64,000 bases of DNA from positions 4,487,156 through 4,551,155 of the forward strand of contig OX637361.1 of NCBI GenBank assembly GCA_951799405.1, given 5' to 3'. Below, in pieces: positions 1-9,565 of this stretch (positions are counted from its first letter, which is position 1; every line of letters starts with the position of its first letter). This DNA is from Agapetus fuscipes. Its lineage: Eukaryota; Arthropoda; Insecta; Trichoptera; Glossosomatidae. The position numbers were made by a program, and so were the translations under genes. The notes below the pieces were generated by a model, which was given only the letters and a program-made list of their open reading frames with translations, had not been told where the DNA came from and made no database searches.

Positions 1-112
1 GCACACAGACTAGCAGTAAGTGTACTTAAAATCATACAATTCCTAAGTTTGAAGTCGATTATCTCAGAACAAACATTTTGCAGATACTGCCTTTTTGGTA
101 AGCAGGGCAGTA

Positions 113-700
113 TACGCAACTAAGCTACACAAAGTGTGTGACTTCTTACCGCGTTATCCCCAAAGGGTTGCGCATGTGGCGCGTGGAACCTTTTTTTTTA
201 AATAGACTTGTGAGGAGGAATGCAATTCACCAACCTATTCTGCCTAACCAGAAAAAGGTATTAATATCATCAATTAATAATTCATTCTTTTTTATTTAAA
301 TTAATTATTAATAAATAATTACCCAATAACATATCTGTTGAACAAGGGTCAAAGTTATGGTCGAATGAGTATGGTCAGGCGGGGATCGAACCAACGTTGT
401 TCTATTCCAAACACGCTAAAAATATCAGCCCACTGAGCCCCCTTCGGCCATAACACCGAATTATTTTAATAGGTAAGCCTTACGCCAACCACTTCAGTTG
501 AAGTGGAAGTTTCGCAGCTCCCGAGAGGGCTGGTGCTCATTTCTTGTGTAGACTGAGTTAATAACCTTGCCGATATTTTATTTTGGGCTTTGAAAGAAAC
601 ACAGAAACGGGAAATCATTCCTGAAACCCTCGGTGGGATTCGAACCCGGGCTCACGGCATGAAATGCAAGCACTCTACCACTGAGCTATCGACCGGACCC
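113..700 (-). mobile_element. SINE-A copy, split by a nested SINE-B
   Basis: A tRNA-derived SINE read on the minus strand. The head (around 610-700) has a pol III A box (TAGCTCAGTGGTAGAG) and a perfect B box (GGTTCGAATCC). The 3' part lies at 113-198, and the body is interrupted by a second SINE at 199-471. Comparison with the uninterrupted copy at 17708-18028 shows the two halves are contiguous there. SINEs are non-coding and depend on LINE proteins for mobility; which LINE served this one is not visible. Confidence 0.85.
199..471 (-). mobile_element. SINE-B copy nested inside SINE-A
   Basis: On the minus strand the head around 390-460 is tRNA-like, with an A-box-like GGGCTCAGTGGGCTG and a B box GGTTCGATCCCC. 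The body ends in an A-rich tail that reads as a T run at about 191-199 on the plus strand. Other copies lie at 47620-47878 and 61871-62076. It is inserted into a SINE-A and is therefore younger than that copy. Confidence 0.8.
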
Positions 701-795
701 ATACTGTAAAAAGCGGTCCACTTCGCCAATATAACCCTTGTGTCAGGGAACGTCGGCAAGAGTTGCAGGGCTTATGTTCATTTGAATACCCATAT
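699..795 (+). mobile_element. RTE-A LINE 3' segment, fragment
   Basis: About 95 bp match the middle of the RTE-A terminal repeat: the CCATACTGTAAAA block, the CAGGGAA..GTCGGCAA block and the TTATGTTCATTTGA block. Both ends are missing. It abuts the head of the SINE-A immediately to its left. Confidence 0.75.
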
Positions 796-1263
796 GGAAC
801 GATAAAACCTCTGATGAACACCATTGCTAAAATTCAGAAAAAGGCACAAATGTTAAATGTCTTGCTTTTTTTCATAAAATTACTTCATTTATATGGTAAC
901 CATAAAATGTAACTGAATCCTTAAAATAATGATACAAAGAAGATACAATAAAAGCTTTTCCCAGGAAATTTGAAAAGTATTTTTACAGCGTTATTTTACA
1001 TGTTCTAAATTTACAGGAAATTACATTAAAAGTATCCAACTTTTATTATAACTTAATTTATGTTATTTTAAAACTCTTACAGCAACAAACGTTCCATAAA
1101 AATCGGTTTTTATTATTTTTATCGCTGTACATTTATCAGAAGTTGTAAATTGTAAAATTGACATTTACAACTGACAGCTGATCGTAGTTAACACTCGCAT
1201 TCACAAACGATGCTATGCTATGTGAACTGAAAATGCTCTGCGTGAATTTCAAGAATTTTATGA
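796..1263. other. AT-rich stretch, nothing recognised
   Basis: No sustained ORF, no repeat seen elsewhere in the window and no RNA-like structure that I could see. Confidence 0.5.
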
Positions 1264-1786
1264 GAATGTTCCGCAGTGTAGTGGTAACGCTTCGGACTCC
1301 TAACTGGAAAGTTGTTGAAATATTTGTACATTAAAAAATGTTCTTAACTTAATTGAAAAATTCATTGCCTTCAAAGAACGGTCACAAAAGGTGCATCCAG
1401 CTCTACAGCAATTGGGTTTTAATTGAGAATTGTCGCTTTGTAACGACGACCAAGTCCGTTAAAAGTCCGGTCGATGGCTTAGTTGATAGAATGCTCGCAT
1501 TCTATGCAGAGAGCAAGGATTTGATCTCCAACGAAGGTGTCAGAAATGATTTACCGTTTCGGTGTTTATTTCAGCCCCAAAATAAAATACCGCCAAAGTT
1601 TTCTCAGCCTTCACAAGAAATGAGTAACAGCCCCCTTGAGAGCTGGAAAACCTTCACTTCAATTAAAGTGGTTGACGTAAGGCTGATTCACTCAACTGTA
1701 CAAATAAATAGGCCCCAATTGATGCATGCGATCACTTCGGCAATAACGCGGCAAGGAGGTTCACTATATGTGTAGTTTAGTTATGT
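1264..1786 (+). mobile_element. dimeric SINE: SINE-C followed by SINE-A
   Basis: The left part (1264-1443) is a decayed SINE-C head (CCGCAGTGTAGTGGTAACGC) and its central region (ATCCAGCTCTACAGCAATTGGG, here slightly diverged). The right part (1444-1786) is a SINE-A from its head (GGTCGATGGCTTAGTTGATAG) to its TGTAGTTTAGTT end. The junction is the same as at 55384-55882, so this looks like an amplified dimer and not two chance neighbours. A 140-codon ORF across it is incidental. Confidence 0.7.
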
Positions 1787-2004
1787 TGATTGTTTATTTT
1801 AATTTCAAGCACTTAGAATTCACGCATAGCATCGTCTGTGAATAAGGGTATTAGTCATCTCTAGGATAATGTAAATTGTAAGCTATGGCGGTTGCCAATA
1901 AAAACACAAATTTAATATCCAAGGTGCCTATACTTAAAGTATTCAAATAATCCAAGAAATTTATAATCTAACATTAATAATGTAGCGTATATAAAACATA
2001 AATA

Positions 2005-2378
2005 AATGGCGGTTGATCTGATATGTTGGCGGCTAGGGTTTATTCAATTGGAATTTGTTTTCAATTTTAGTTTTGATGTCCATACATATTTTTTTTTTTT
2101 GATTTGAAAATGTAATTTGTCGTGTATGTTCCTGGACTTATAGGTTGTTATGCGGCTGACCACCCATACTGTAAAAAATGGTTCACTTTGCCAATGTCAC
2201 CCCTGTTTCAGGGAAGGACGGCAAAAGTTGCAGGGTGTATGTCCATTTGAGATTTCGTTTTTATGTTGTAGGTTCACATGCGGCATGTGCAAGCGCGAAC
2301 TTGTACGTGTCTGCTTGTAAAAATGCATGTAATGTGAATCTCCAATGTAACATATCCTTGCAACTTAGATTAGATTAG
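2005..2378 (+). mobile_element. RTE-A LINE 3' end with last codons
   Basis: The start (2005-2030) matches the end of the RTE-A ORF (a 'GGCGGTTGATC..GTTGGCGGCTAG' block seen also at 33528-33560 and 38330-38355). The 3' UTR and the full terminal segment follow, ending in a TTAGA tandem tail near 2365-2388. It is 5'-truncated; no clear target duplication was found. Confidence 0.85.
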
Positions 2379-2432
2379 ATTAGATTAGAATAATATAACA
2401 AACAAAAATATATCAAATTTTGAAAACCAAGA

Positions 2433-2535
2433 ATCATGAACCGGCAAGGTTTTCCCTACAAAATACGAACCTGTTCTCCGAAAGCAGGGAAACCCCATTT
2501 CAAGTAGGGTGGTTGGCGTAATGCTGGATCTCTTA
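2433..2535 (+). mobile_element. SINE-A internal fragment
   Basis: Matches the SINE-A middle: ACCGGCAAGG, then GGGAAACCCC and GGTGGTTGGCGTAA. Head and tail are missing. Confidence 0.6.
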
Positions 2536-2636
2536 CCCATGCGTTAAGCACACGTATCACCTTCAGAAAAAAAAGGCAGTAAAAAGTTGCTGTGTATGTG
2601 AAGCTTACCTGCGTTTGGATTTCTTTTTTTATGTAG

Positions 2637-2746
2637 GTATTATTCCTTGAATTATAGGTTGGTGTGAGGCTGACCACCCATACTGTAAAAAAATGGTTCA
2701 CTTTGCCAATGTCACCCCTGTTTAAGGGAAGGTCGGCAACTCTCTC
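2637..2746 (+). mobile_element. RTE-A 3' segment, fragment
   Basis: Starts at the TTCCTTGA..ATAGGTTGGT block, continues through CACCCATACTGTAAAA and stops abruptly after GGGAAGGTCGGCAA. The rest of the segment is absent. Confidence 0.75.
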
Positions 2747-3214
2747 CTGAAACAGTGGATATGAAACTTAAATAACAAAAAAGTTAAAATGCTTACAGAA
2801 AAAAATCGTTTTTAAACCGGATTATTACTTTTTCTTCAATAAAATGGTTTAGTGGAGTGCGGTTGTATTTTTTGAAGCCCGGGAGCGTTTCGTCGATGTT
2901 TTATATAATCCGCATCTAGAAGCTTCGACTGGCGCGCTTATAATTATGCTAGCATCGTCTTTTCCAGAACGGAAGGAGCGCCTCTTCTCATTCCTTCTCA
3001 TCCTTCTCCATTCTTTTTTTATATTCCTCTCACACCATCTATAATCCACATCAACTAAAATAATGTACTTAATAATGAATGAAATGATAATTGAATAAAA
3101 TGGTGGTTCCTATGTAATGTTGGCAGCTAACGTTAAGACTTTAAAATTTCATAGATATTTTGTTTATTTTAATATTATTATTGTTTTTGTTTACACAGTT
3201 AAATGTAATTTATT
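2747..3214. other. unassigned spacer with one unrecognised short ORF
   Basis: A 66-codon minus-strand ORF (2849-3049) is rich in Arg, Lys and Ser. I recognise no domain and would not call it a gene. Confidence 0.35.
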
Positions 3215-4006
3215 GTTTTTATTCCTCGACTTATAGATTGGTATGAGGCTGACCACCCATACTGTAAAACAGGCCTGGCCAACCCAAATTGCACCCCGGG
3301 CCGCATTGATGGCCTAAAATTTCCCCAAGGGCCACACATACAAACATTTTACAAAAAAAAATTATATAAAAAAAACGAAACCACAACCAGATGTGAAAAA
3401 AAAACACGCATTAAACCAACAACAAAAAATGTATTTATGTAGTAAACAACATAAAAAAATTCAACAATAGAAAATTATTTTAACAATGAAAATGATTAAT
3501 TAACCCTTAACTTCATAGAGGAAAAAAACCTTAATTTTTCATTTCAAAACAATATTACAAATAAAACCAATTATCAGGGACTTCTCCTTTCAGTGCCAGA
3601 TTTGAGATTCTTTTCGCTTACTTAATTTTTCTAAATCTAGGTATTTCAATATTTGAAGTTACACACCTTAACTGGTTTTCCAGATTTACGTCTGTTATAG
3701 ACGCCCTATTTTTATTTTTATTTTTTTTCATTTTTATTTTTCATCACAAATGACCGCGGGCCGCACGTAAAGGCGCCGCGGGCCGCATGCGGCCCGCGGG
3801 CCGCGGGTTGGCCAGGCCTGCTGTAAAAAATGGTTCACCTCGCCAATATCACCCCTGTTTCAGGGAAGGTCGGAAAAAGTTGCACGGTGTATGTTCATTT
3901 GAGGTTTGGATTTTATTTTTTAAATCCACATGCAGAATTTGTCAGCGCAAACTTACACGTGCCTGTTTGTGGGCATGCATTAAATATGAATTTTTAATTT
4001 AAACCA
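3215..4006 (+). mobile_element. RTE-A 3' segment split by a hAT-type element
   Basis: The terminal segment runs 3215-3269 and resumes at 3829, ending near 4006. The interruption is the inverted-repeat element at 3270-3820 plus its duplicated 8 bp. Removing the insert restores an uninterrupted match to the other copies. Confidence 0.85.
3270..3820. mobile_element. non-autonomous hAT element (Charlie-type ends)
   Basis: A 551-bp insert with terminal inverted repeats CAGGCCTGGCCAACC / GGTTGGCCAGGCCTG, flanked by a perfect 8-bp target duplication CTGTAAAA (3262-3269 and 3821-3828). The 8-bp duplication and CAGG..GGCCAA ends are typical of hAT transposons. GC-rich GGGCCGC subterminal motifs flank an AT-rich, non-coding centre. 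No transposase ORF is present, so it would have moved with proteins supplied in trans. Confidence 0.88.
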
Positions 4007-4087
4007 ATTAATTTAATAACAAGAACTTAACCAGTAAAAAAATATTTCTTTACCTGTTCCCTAGTTACCTGGGCTGGAAGTCTCATC

Positions 4088-4345
4088 TATAATCTATAAT
4101 CTTTAATCTAAGTTGCAAGGATATATTCATTTAAAGCTCTCAGATGTATGCCCACAAACCAACAAGTGTAGTTCGCGCTTACAAATGCTGAATGTGTACT
4201 TACAAATAAAATCCAAACCTCAAATGAACATAAGCCCCACAACTTTTGCCGACCTTCCCTGAAACAGGGGTGACATTGGCAAAGTGAACCATTTTTTACA
4301 GTATGGGTGGTCAGCCTCATACCAACCTATAAGTCAAGGAATATG
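4088..4345 (-). mobile_element. RTE-A 3' segment
   Basis: A nearly full terminal segment. The tail at 4088-4112 reads as repeated ATAATCTATAATC on the plus strand. It encodes the same incidental 70-codon ORF as the copies at 8334-8546 and 10839-11051 with one residue changed, so it belongs to the same young subfamily. Confidence 0.85.
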
Positions 4346-4399
4346 AATAATAAATTAAATTTAAATATAAAAAATCATCACCATGTTAAATCTTAACTA

Positions 4400-4495
4400 C
4401 CGAATATCGTTTATATTTGTATGAAGACTAATCCGCTGTTCACTTGCGGCCATCTTGAATTGACAGGTATTCATACAAATATTAACGATATTCGG
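4400..4495. mobile_element. 96-bp inverted-repeat MITE
   Basis: Terminal inverted repeats of about 26 bp (CCGAATATCG..TTTGTATGAA and its complement, one mismatch), flanked by TA on both sides, suggesting a TA target site. The centre (GCTGTTCACTTGCGGCCATC) is shared with the larger element at 40090-40333. Non-coding. Confidence 0.75.
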
Positions 4496-5084
4496 TAGGT
4501 AAGAAGTACCGCGGTGATGTGACTTCCAGTTCTGGACATTTAGCGTCACAATTTCGTTTCATATTAAGTAAGTCCATTTGATTCCAAAAACTACATAAAA
4601 ACGACATGTTTATCCAACTAAATTGTAAATTACTCCGCTCCCTTATAAATGGCCAAAAGGGATGTGAGATAATATTGGGTGAAAAGTTTCCACTTTGGGT
4701 GATATTTACTAATTAATTCACAGGGGTGAGTTCACCTTTGCGGTCAGCCGGTCACATAAACATCACCTATATTATACGTGGTGAAAGTTTATCACCAAAT
4801 CACCCAAACACCTAATCACCTAAACATGATCCGATATAGTATCCAAAGTATACGAAACTTTTACGTTTAACTCAACAAACGTAAACGCTCACTATGTGGT
4901 CAGTTTTGGTTGCAATATATTTTTCGGTAAACGTCTGTGAAGTTTTATACTTTTGTTACCAACAAATTATTAATAGAATTAATCAACAACGTCATTGTAT
5001 GACAAAGTATATATAATTTTAAATAACACAGTTTTTTTTCACAAATTGAAAAGATACACTGACATTCATGACTCATATTAAATA
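4496..5084. other. unassigned spacer with weak inverted GGTGA/TCACC motifs
   Basis: Between about 4670 and 4830 several GGTGAAA/TTTCACC and TCACC words occur in both orientations, suggesting a decayed foldback-like element. I could not define its ends. No gene seen. Confidence 0.3.
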
Positions 5085-5295
5085 CATATATCCAAAAGCA
5101 GGCACATGTAAGTTTGCGCTTATACAGTATACATGCTGCATATGTAGGTACATACAAAGTAAATCAAGCCTCACATGAACAAAAACTTTACAACTATTGC
5201 CGCCTTTCCCTGAAACCGAGCTGGCATTGTCAAAAGTGAACAAAAATTTTACAGCATGGTGGTCAGACTCAGGCCAACCTGTTAGTCAAGGATAT
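5085..5295 (-). mobile_element. RTE-A 3' segment, diverged
   Basis: Recognisable by CATGCTGCATATGTAGGTAC, CTCACATGAACA, CTTTCCCTGAAAC and TGGTCAGACTCAGGCCAACC. Many substitutions mark it as an older copy. A plus-strand copy starts directly next to it, giving an inverted pair. Confidence 0.7.
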
Positions 5296-5304
5296 AAGAA
5301 CTTG

Positions 5305-5505
5305 ATTTATAAGTCAATGTCACCACTGTTTCAGGGAAGATCGGCCATAGTTGCAGGGCTTATGCTCATTTGAGATTGGGTTTTACCTGTATGTTGTAGG
5401 TTCAAATGCGGCATGTTTAAGCGCGAACTTATATTTGTTGCTTATGGCAATGCATTTAATCTGAAACATTAATGCGATTTATCCTTGCAATTTAGATTAT
5501 AGATG
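5305..5505 (+). mobile_element. RTE-A 3' segment
   Basis: Starts inside the segment at TGTCACCACTGTTTCAGGGA and runs to the TGCAATTTAGATTATAGAT end. Confidence 0.75.
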
Positions 5506-5935
5506 GGAAAAATCAAGGAAAATCAGTTAAAGGAAAAAATCAAGTCTGGAAGGTAAAGCCAAGGATGGGAAAAACGTCAACAACAGAAAATCAACTTTTG
5601 CTAATTCCAGCGTAATGACGACAGAGCAACAGATACAATTCTTGGAAATTTCCATCAATACTAAAATAATAGACCTCTGAATGGACTTAGAATGACAAAA
5701 CAAAGCTTAGCCAACTCATGATGGCAGCACACAAGACTCAGGAGCATTATTCCACGTCACGACTGTACGGCCATGTATGGTGAACGCAACAATACAATGG
5801 ATCGGTGAACACAGACACAATGTCGGAGAGTTGCGCCTAAATTTGTGATAAGATTAATGCCTAAAATGGCCAAAAGCTGATTCACGGACAATCCTGCCTA
5901 TTATTACCTATTAGCTAACTGTTTGGTTACTTAAT
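5506..5935. other. unassigned spacer
   Basis: Short A-rich repeats (GGAAAAATCAAGGAAAATC-like) at the start, then unique-looking sequence. No gene seen. Confidence 0.4.
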
Positions 5936-5990
5936 ATACAGAGGGCTCTTGAGGTGTGATACACACAAAAACTATATTATTATTATTAGG
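5936..5990 (+). mobile_element. SINE-C 3' tail variant, fragment
   Basis: GAGGGCTCTTGAGGTGTGAT followed by ACACACAAAAAC and a TTA run matches the 3' part of the SINE-C at 51050-51110. Only the tail remains. Confidence 0.55.
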
Positions 5991-6039
5991 AACATACAGA
6001 GTAGGGATGGTGTGAGGCTTTGCACTTTTGCTTTTGTGA

Positions 6040-6300
6040 GATATGCACGCGCCGTTTTCTTCAGTTCTTCGGACACGTTTTCCGTGGCAATGAGGATAGC
6101 CTGGAACGACTAGTTGTGATCGGTGACTTGCATGGGAAGGAAGAAGATTCCACACACGATGGACAGATCACGTGAAGACAACAGCAGGCACCTCGGTGGT
6201 TGGAGCACTGTGATCGCAATTAAGAGAGACTGAAAAAGAGTGGTTGCTTCCACACGGGGCGCAACCCTCAGCAACGAGGAACAAGATTAAGAAGAAGATC
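6040..6300 (+). pseudogene. RTE-type LINE, C-terminal remnant (family D)
   Basis: Conceptual translation gives a QFFGHVFRGNEDSLERLVVI-like stretch, then an Arg/Lys-rich tail ending NPQQRGTR. This is the typical tail after the thumb of RTE-type LINE reverse transcriptases (R-W/F-F-G-H-x-x-R, then a GR-rich stretch). Stops and frameshifts break it. It is not the same family as RTE-A. Confidence 0.6.
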
Positions 6301-6632
6301 CGAAACATGAAAAATAATAAAATTTATATCCAAAATCTTATCTTGTACTAGCTGGTACAACATTATACAAGGTACCGTAATGAATAGATGTTGTAGGTGA
6401 GTAGATTGTGTGGTTGCCGCTCCGATGGGACAATGGTAGAGTATGCGGCAATAGCCAAGTGAATATTAGATCTCAAACTTGTTATCTTTATGGCTAAGAA
6501 AATTTCCACTGATAACTAAAGCATTCTCACACATACAAAGTAAGCATAGCCCGGAATACCAACTAGTCCAAATCTATTCCGACGTTTACATAAAACACTA
6601 ATCTAAGCTGCAAAATTGCAAAATTAAATATA
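6301..6632. other. spacer with a weak tRNA-like patch
   Basis: CAATGGTAGAGTATGCGGCA (about 6431-6450) resembles a pol III A box, but the following B box is poor (AGATCTCAAAC). It may be an eroded SINE of a fourth type. No gene seen. Confidence 0.3.
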
Positions 6633-6830
6633 CGTCCGATCGATGGCTCAGTTGGTAGACTGCTTGCATTCCACGTCAACAGCTAGAATTCAACTGCCTC
6701 TAAGCGTGTCAGAAATGATTTCCCGTTTCGGTGATTGCTCAGCCTTCCCCCTAGCAAGCTGGGAAACTCCGACTTTAACTTTAGTGGCCTCCCCTCCTGA
6801 CCTGTAAATATAAATAGGTTCCACTTGCTA
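6633..6830 (+). mobile_element. SINE-A copy, internally shortened
   Basis: Head CGATCGATGGCTCAGTTGG, degenerate B-box region, then the GTCAGAAATGATTTCCCGTT and GCTGGGAAACTCC blocks and ATAAATAGGTTCCACTTGC. The final 3' block is missing. Confidence 0.7.
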
Positions 6831-7066
6831 CATCCGTCCAGATGAAGTTGAGAAGACCAAAATCATATTCTTTTCTACAATTGTTATCTTTTTGTACATG
6901 GAAAAAATACAAATAAATAGTTTAACAACATAAGTGTATTGGCATATGGATGTAAAGCATTAACACTGACAGTTCAATCAGCTAAAGCAGTAAGTAAGTT
7001 GATAACGTTTTAAGCGCCGTTTCGTGACACCGTATATAACTCCAAGGGCATTTTTTGTTCACTGCA
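6831..7066. other. unassigned spacer before the RTE-A locus
   Basis: Unique-looking AT-rich sequence; no feature recognised. Confidence 0.4.
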
Positions 7067-8302
7067 TGGATGGATAGGTGCACAGAGGGATGAATGTTTG
7101 AAAATAATTGGTCCTGGTGGGAGAGGTGTAGTCAATGATAATGGGCGACATCTGATTGCTTTGTGTGCGGAGCACAGTCTTTTTGCATCGAATACTTGGT
7201 TTCGGCATAAGGATGTGCATCTGTACACGAGGCAGATTGTGGGAAGTCGCACAATCATTGACTACATCTGTGTGGATGAAAGATTGAGAGGAGCCGTAAG
7301 AGATAGCCGTGTCTACCGGGGGCCTGAAATAGGCAGTGACCACTATCTCTTATGTGCCAAAATAATGATTGGTGAAGTAAGAAAGAAGAAACGCAAGAGG
7401 AAAGTAAGATTGCCTAGAATAAAAGTAGAAAGGCTGAATGAAGAAAATGTGCAAGAGAAGTACGTATCAGAGCTCCACAAAATTTTAAGTGTGAGTGAAC
7501 TTGAGAAGAGTGTGTGTGGAAAAGATATTGAAAGTATGTGGAAAGATCTGAAAGAAGGAATGACTGAATGCGCTAAAAAAGCATGTGGGGTAACGAAAGG
7601 TGGAAGATTGAAAGGAGATGCCTGGTGGAATGATAGAGTGAAGGAAGCTGTGAAAGTTAAGAAAAAGTGTTACGAAAATTGGTTGAATGATAGAAATGAT
7701 AGAAAGCTAGAAGAGGAATATAAGATAGCTAAGAGAATGGCGCAGAATATAATTTATGAAAGCAAGATGAATGAACAAAGAAAGATTGATGAAAGGATTA
7801 ACAAAAGTTTCACCGACAGTAGGAAGGAATTTTGGAGGTGGATCAATGCGGATAGAAATAAATCTTCTGCATTGACCACTCCGGGAGTCAAAAGTGCTGC
7901 CGGTGAGATGGTATGGGAGAATGAAGAAGTATGCAAGAGATGGAAGAACTATTTTCAAGAAATTTTTGGTCAGGGTGAAAGAAGAATTTATGAACAGATA
8001 GATGAAGCGAATGAATTTAATATTATGAAAGAAGAAATGAAAGTGTCTATTTCACGTCTGAAGAATGGGAAGTCTGCTGGGTTTGATGGTATAAATGGTG
8101 AAATGTTGAAAGCAGGAGGTGAATGTGTGATAGATTGGATGTACGAATTATGTAAGCTCTGTGTGAATGCAGGAGTAGTACCGATGGATTGGAGGAAGGC
8201 AGTCATTGTTCCCATTTACAAAGGTAAAGGGGACAAAAAAGACTGTCAGAACTTCAGATCAATCAGTCTACTCAGTATACCAGGAAAAGTCTTCTGTAAG
8301 GT
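7067..8302 (+). pseudogene. RTE-A LINE: endonuclease C-terminus and start of reverse transcriptase
   Basis: An open frame from about 7068 to 8315 encodes the polyprotein of an RTE-type LINE, truncated at the 5' end inside the apurinic-like endonuclease. Counting from the TTG at 7098, residues 49-57 (GSRTIIDYI) and the catalytic SDH at 80-82 are the endonuclease C-terminus. A basic linker follows (KKKRKRK, near residue 95). The start of the reverse transcriptase is KSAGFDGI and the block ending NFRSISLLSIPGK. The RT catalytic fingers and palm are missing: at about 8302 the sequence switches to an inverted RTE-A end. In life the protein nicks target DNA and reverse-transcribes its own RNA there. 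The upstream half of the element is absent. The gene symbol is left empty because such ORFs have none. Confidence 0.9.
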
Positions 8303-9365
8303 CTATATAATATAATATAATATAATCTATAATCTAAGTTGCAAGGATATATTCATTTAAAGCTCTCAGATGTAAGCCCACAAACCAACAAGTGTAGTTC
8401 GCGCTTACAAATGCTGAATGTGTACTTACAAATAAAATCCAAACCTCAAATGAACATAAGCCCCACAACTTTTGCCGACCTTCCCTGAAACAGGGGTGAC
8501 ATTGGCAAAGTGAACCATTTTTTACAGTATGGGTGGTCAGCCTCATACCAACCTATAAGTCAAGGAATATGAATAAAAAATTACATTTAAATATAAAAAA
8601 GAACAAAACCTTACAAAGAAATCTATACAAAAAAAGTCAGAAATTTCCTATGCAAAAAATGTAGCAAATTAATACACCAACATTAGAAATCACCATTGCA
8701 GATTAGCCGCCACTTCTTCCTGTCCTTGCACACTTCTTTCATTTCATCCAGAGTCATAACCTTTTTCATGCAAGTCCTCCTTTTATTATGACTCTGGATA
8801 TCCCATTCATTCGCTATTTCAGAAATTTGATCCATCCATACTTTTCTCGGTCTTCCTCTACCACGACATCCATCTATTTTAGCAACATATACTTTCTTCG
8901 TCAATCTTTCATCACTCATTCTCTCCATATGCCCGAACCATCTTAACATACTTCTTTTAATCTTCACTTTCACACTTTCCCTTACACCACATTCTTCTCT
9001 TACAAAATCATTCCTCACTCTGTCACTTCGTTTTTTCCCAATCATACTTCTTAGATAGTCCATTTCTACTGTATGGACTTTACTAATTTCCCTTTCACTC
9101 ACCGTCCAGGCTTCACTTCCATACATCAAGGTTGGCACTAGTATACCACCGTGCACCGCCAATCTAACATTTTTTGAGAGATTCTGGTTCCTGGCGATGC
9201 TAGCGGTAGCACCCAGTACGCACCTGCCTTTCATTATTCTTCTTTCAAATTCACCGGTCATTCTTCCATCTTTTTCAAACTTACTTCCCAGGTATACAAA
9301 CTCATTTACGACATCAACATTCATTCCATTAATTTAAATTCATAATTCATACTTTCATCATCTCT
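8303..9365 (-). mobile_element. RTE-A LINE 3' end in inverted orientation
   Basis: Minus-strand copy containing the last 213 codons (8683-9324) and the 3' terminal segment (8334-8560). The tail at 8303-8338 is a TATAA/TATAATCTATAATC run. The protein part is identical to the C-terminal 213 residues of the plus-strand copy at 9686-10702. A one-base deletion in the A run at about 9335 breaks the frame just upstream of the shared start. A handful of base differences lie in the 3' UTR. It ends in the assembly gap. Confidence 0.9.
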
Positions 9366-9565
9366 NNNNNNNNNNNNNNNNNNNNNNNNNNNNNNNNNNN
9401 NNNNNNNNNNNNNNNNNNNNNNNNNNNNNNNNNNNNNNNNNNNNNNNNNNNNNNNNNNNNNNNNNNNNNNNNNNNNNNNNNNNNNNNNNNNNNNNNNNNN
9501 NNNNNNNNNNNNNNNNNNNNNNNNNNNNNNNNNNNNNNNNNNNNNNNNNNNNNNNNNNNNNNNNN
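9366..9565. other. assembly gap (200 Ns)
   Basis: Exactly 200 N bases, a placeholder size, so the true length is unknown. It sits between near-identical inverted LINE arms, a structure that often breaks assemblies. The missing reverse-transcriptase core of the RTE-A copy should lie here. Confidence 0.98.

Noticed and set aside
610..700. tRNA gene candidates (also 17960-18028, 45602-45670, 55384-55460, 62980-63046)
   Set aside because: A and B boxes are good, but acceptor and anticodon stems do not close properly and the same heads recur with SINE bodies attached.
8334..8546. 70-codon ORF also found at 4108-4320 and 10839-11051, and similar ORFs in other copies
   Set aside because: It is an accidental frame in the RTE-A 3' non-coding segment, conserved only because the repeat copies are similar; diverged copies do not preserve it.
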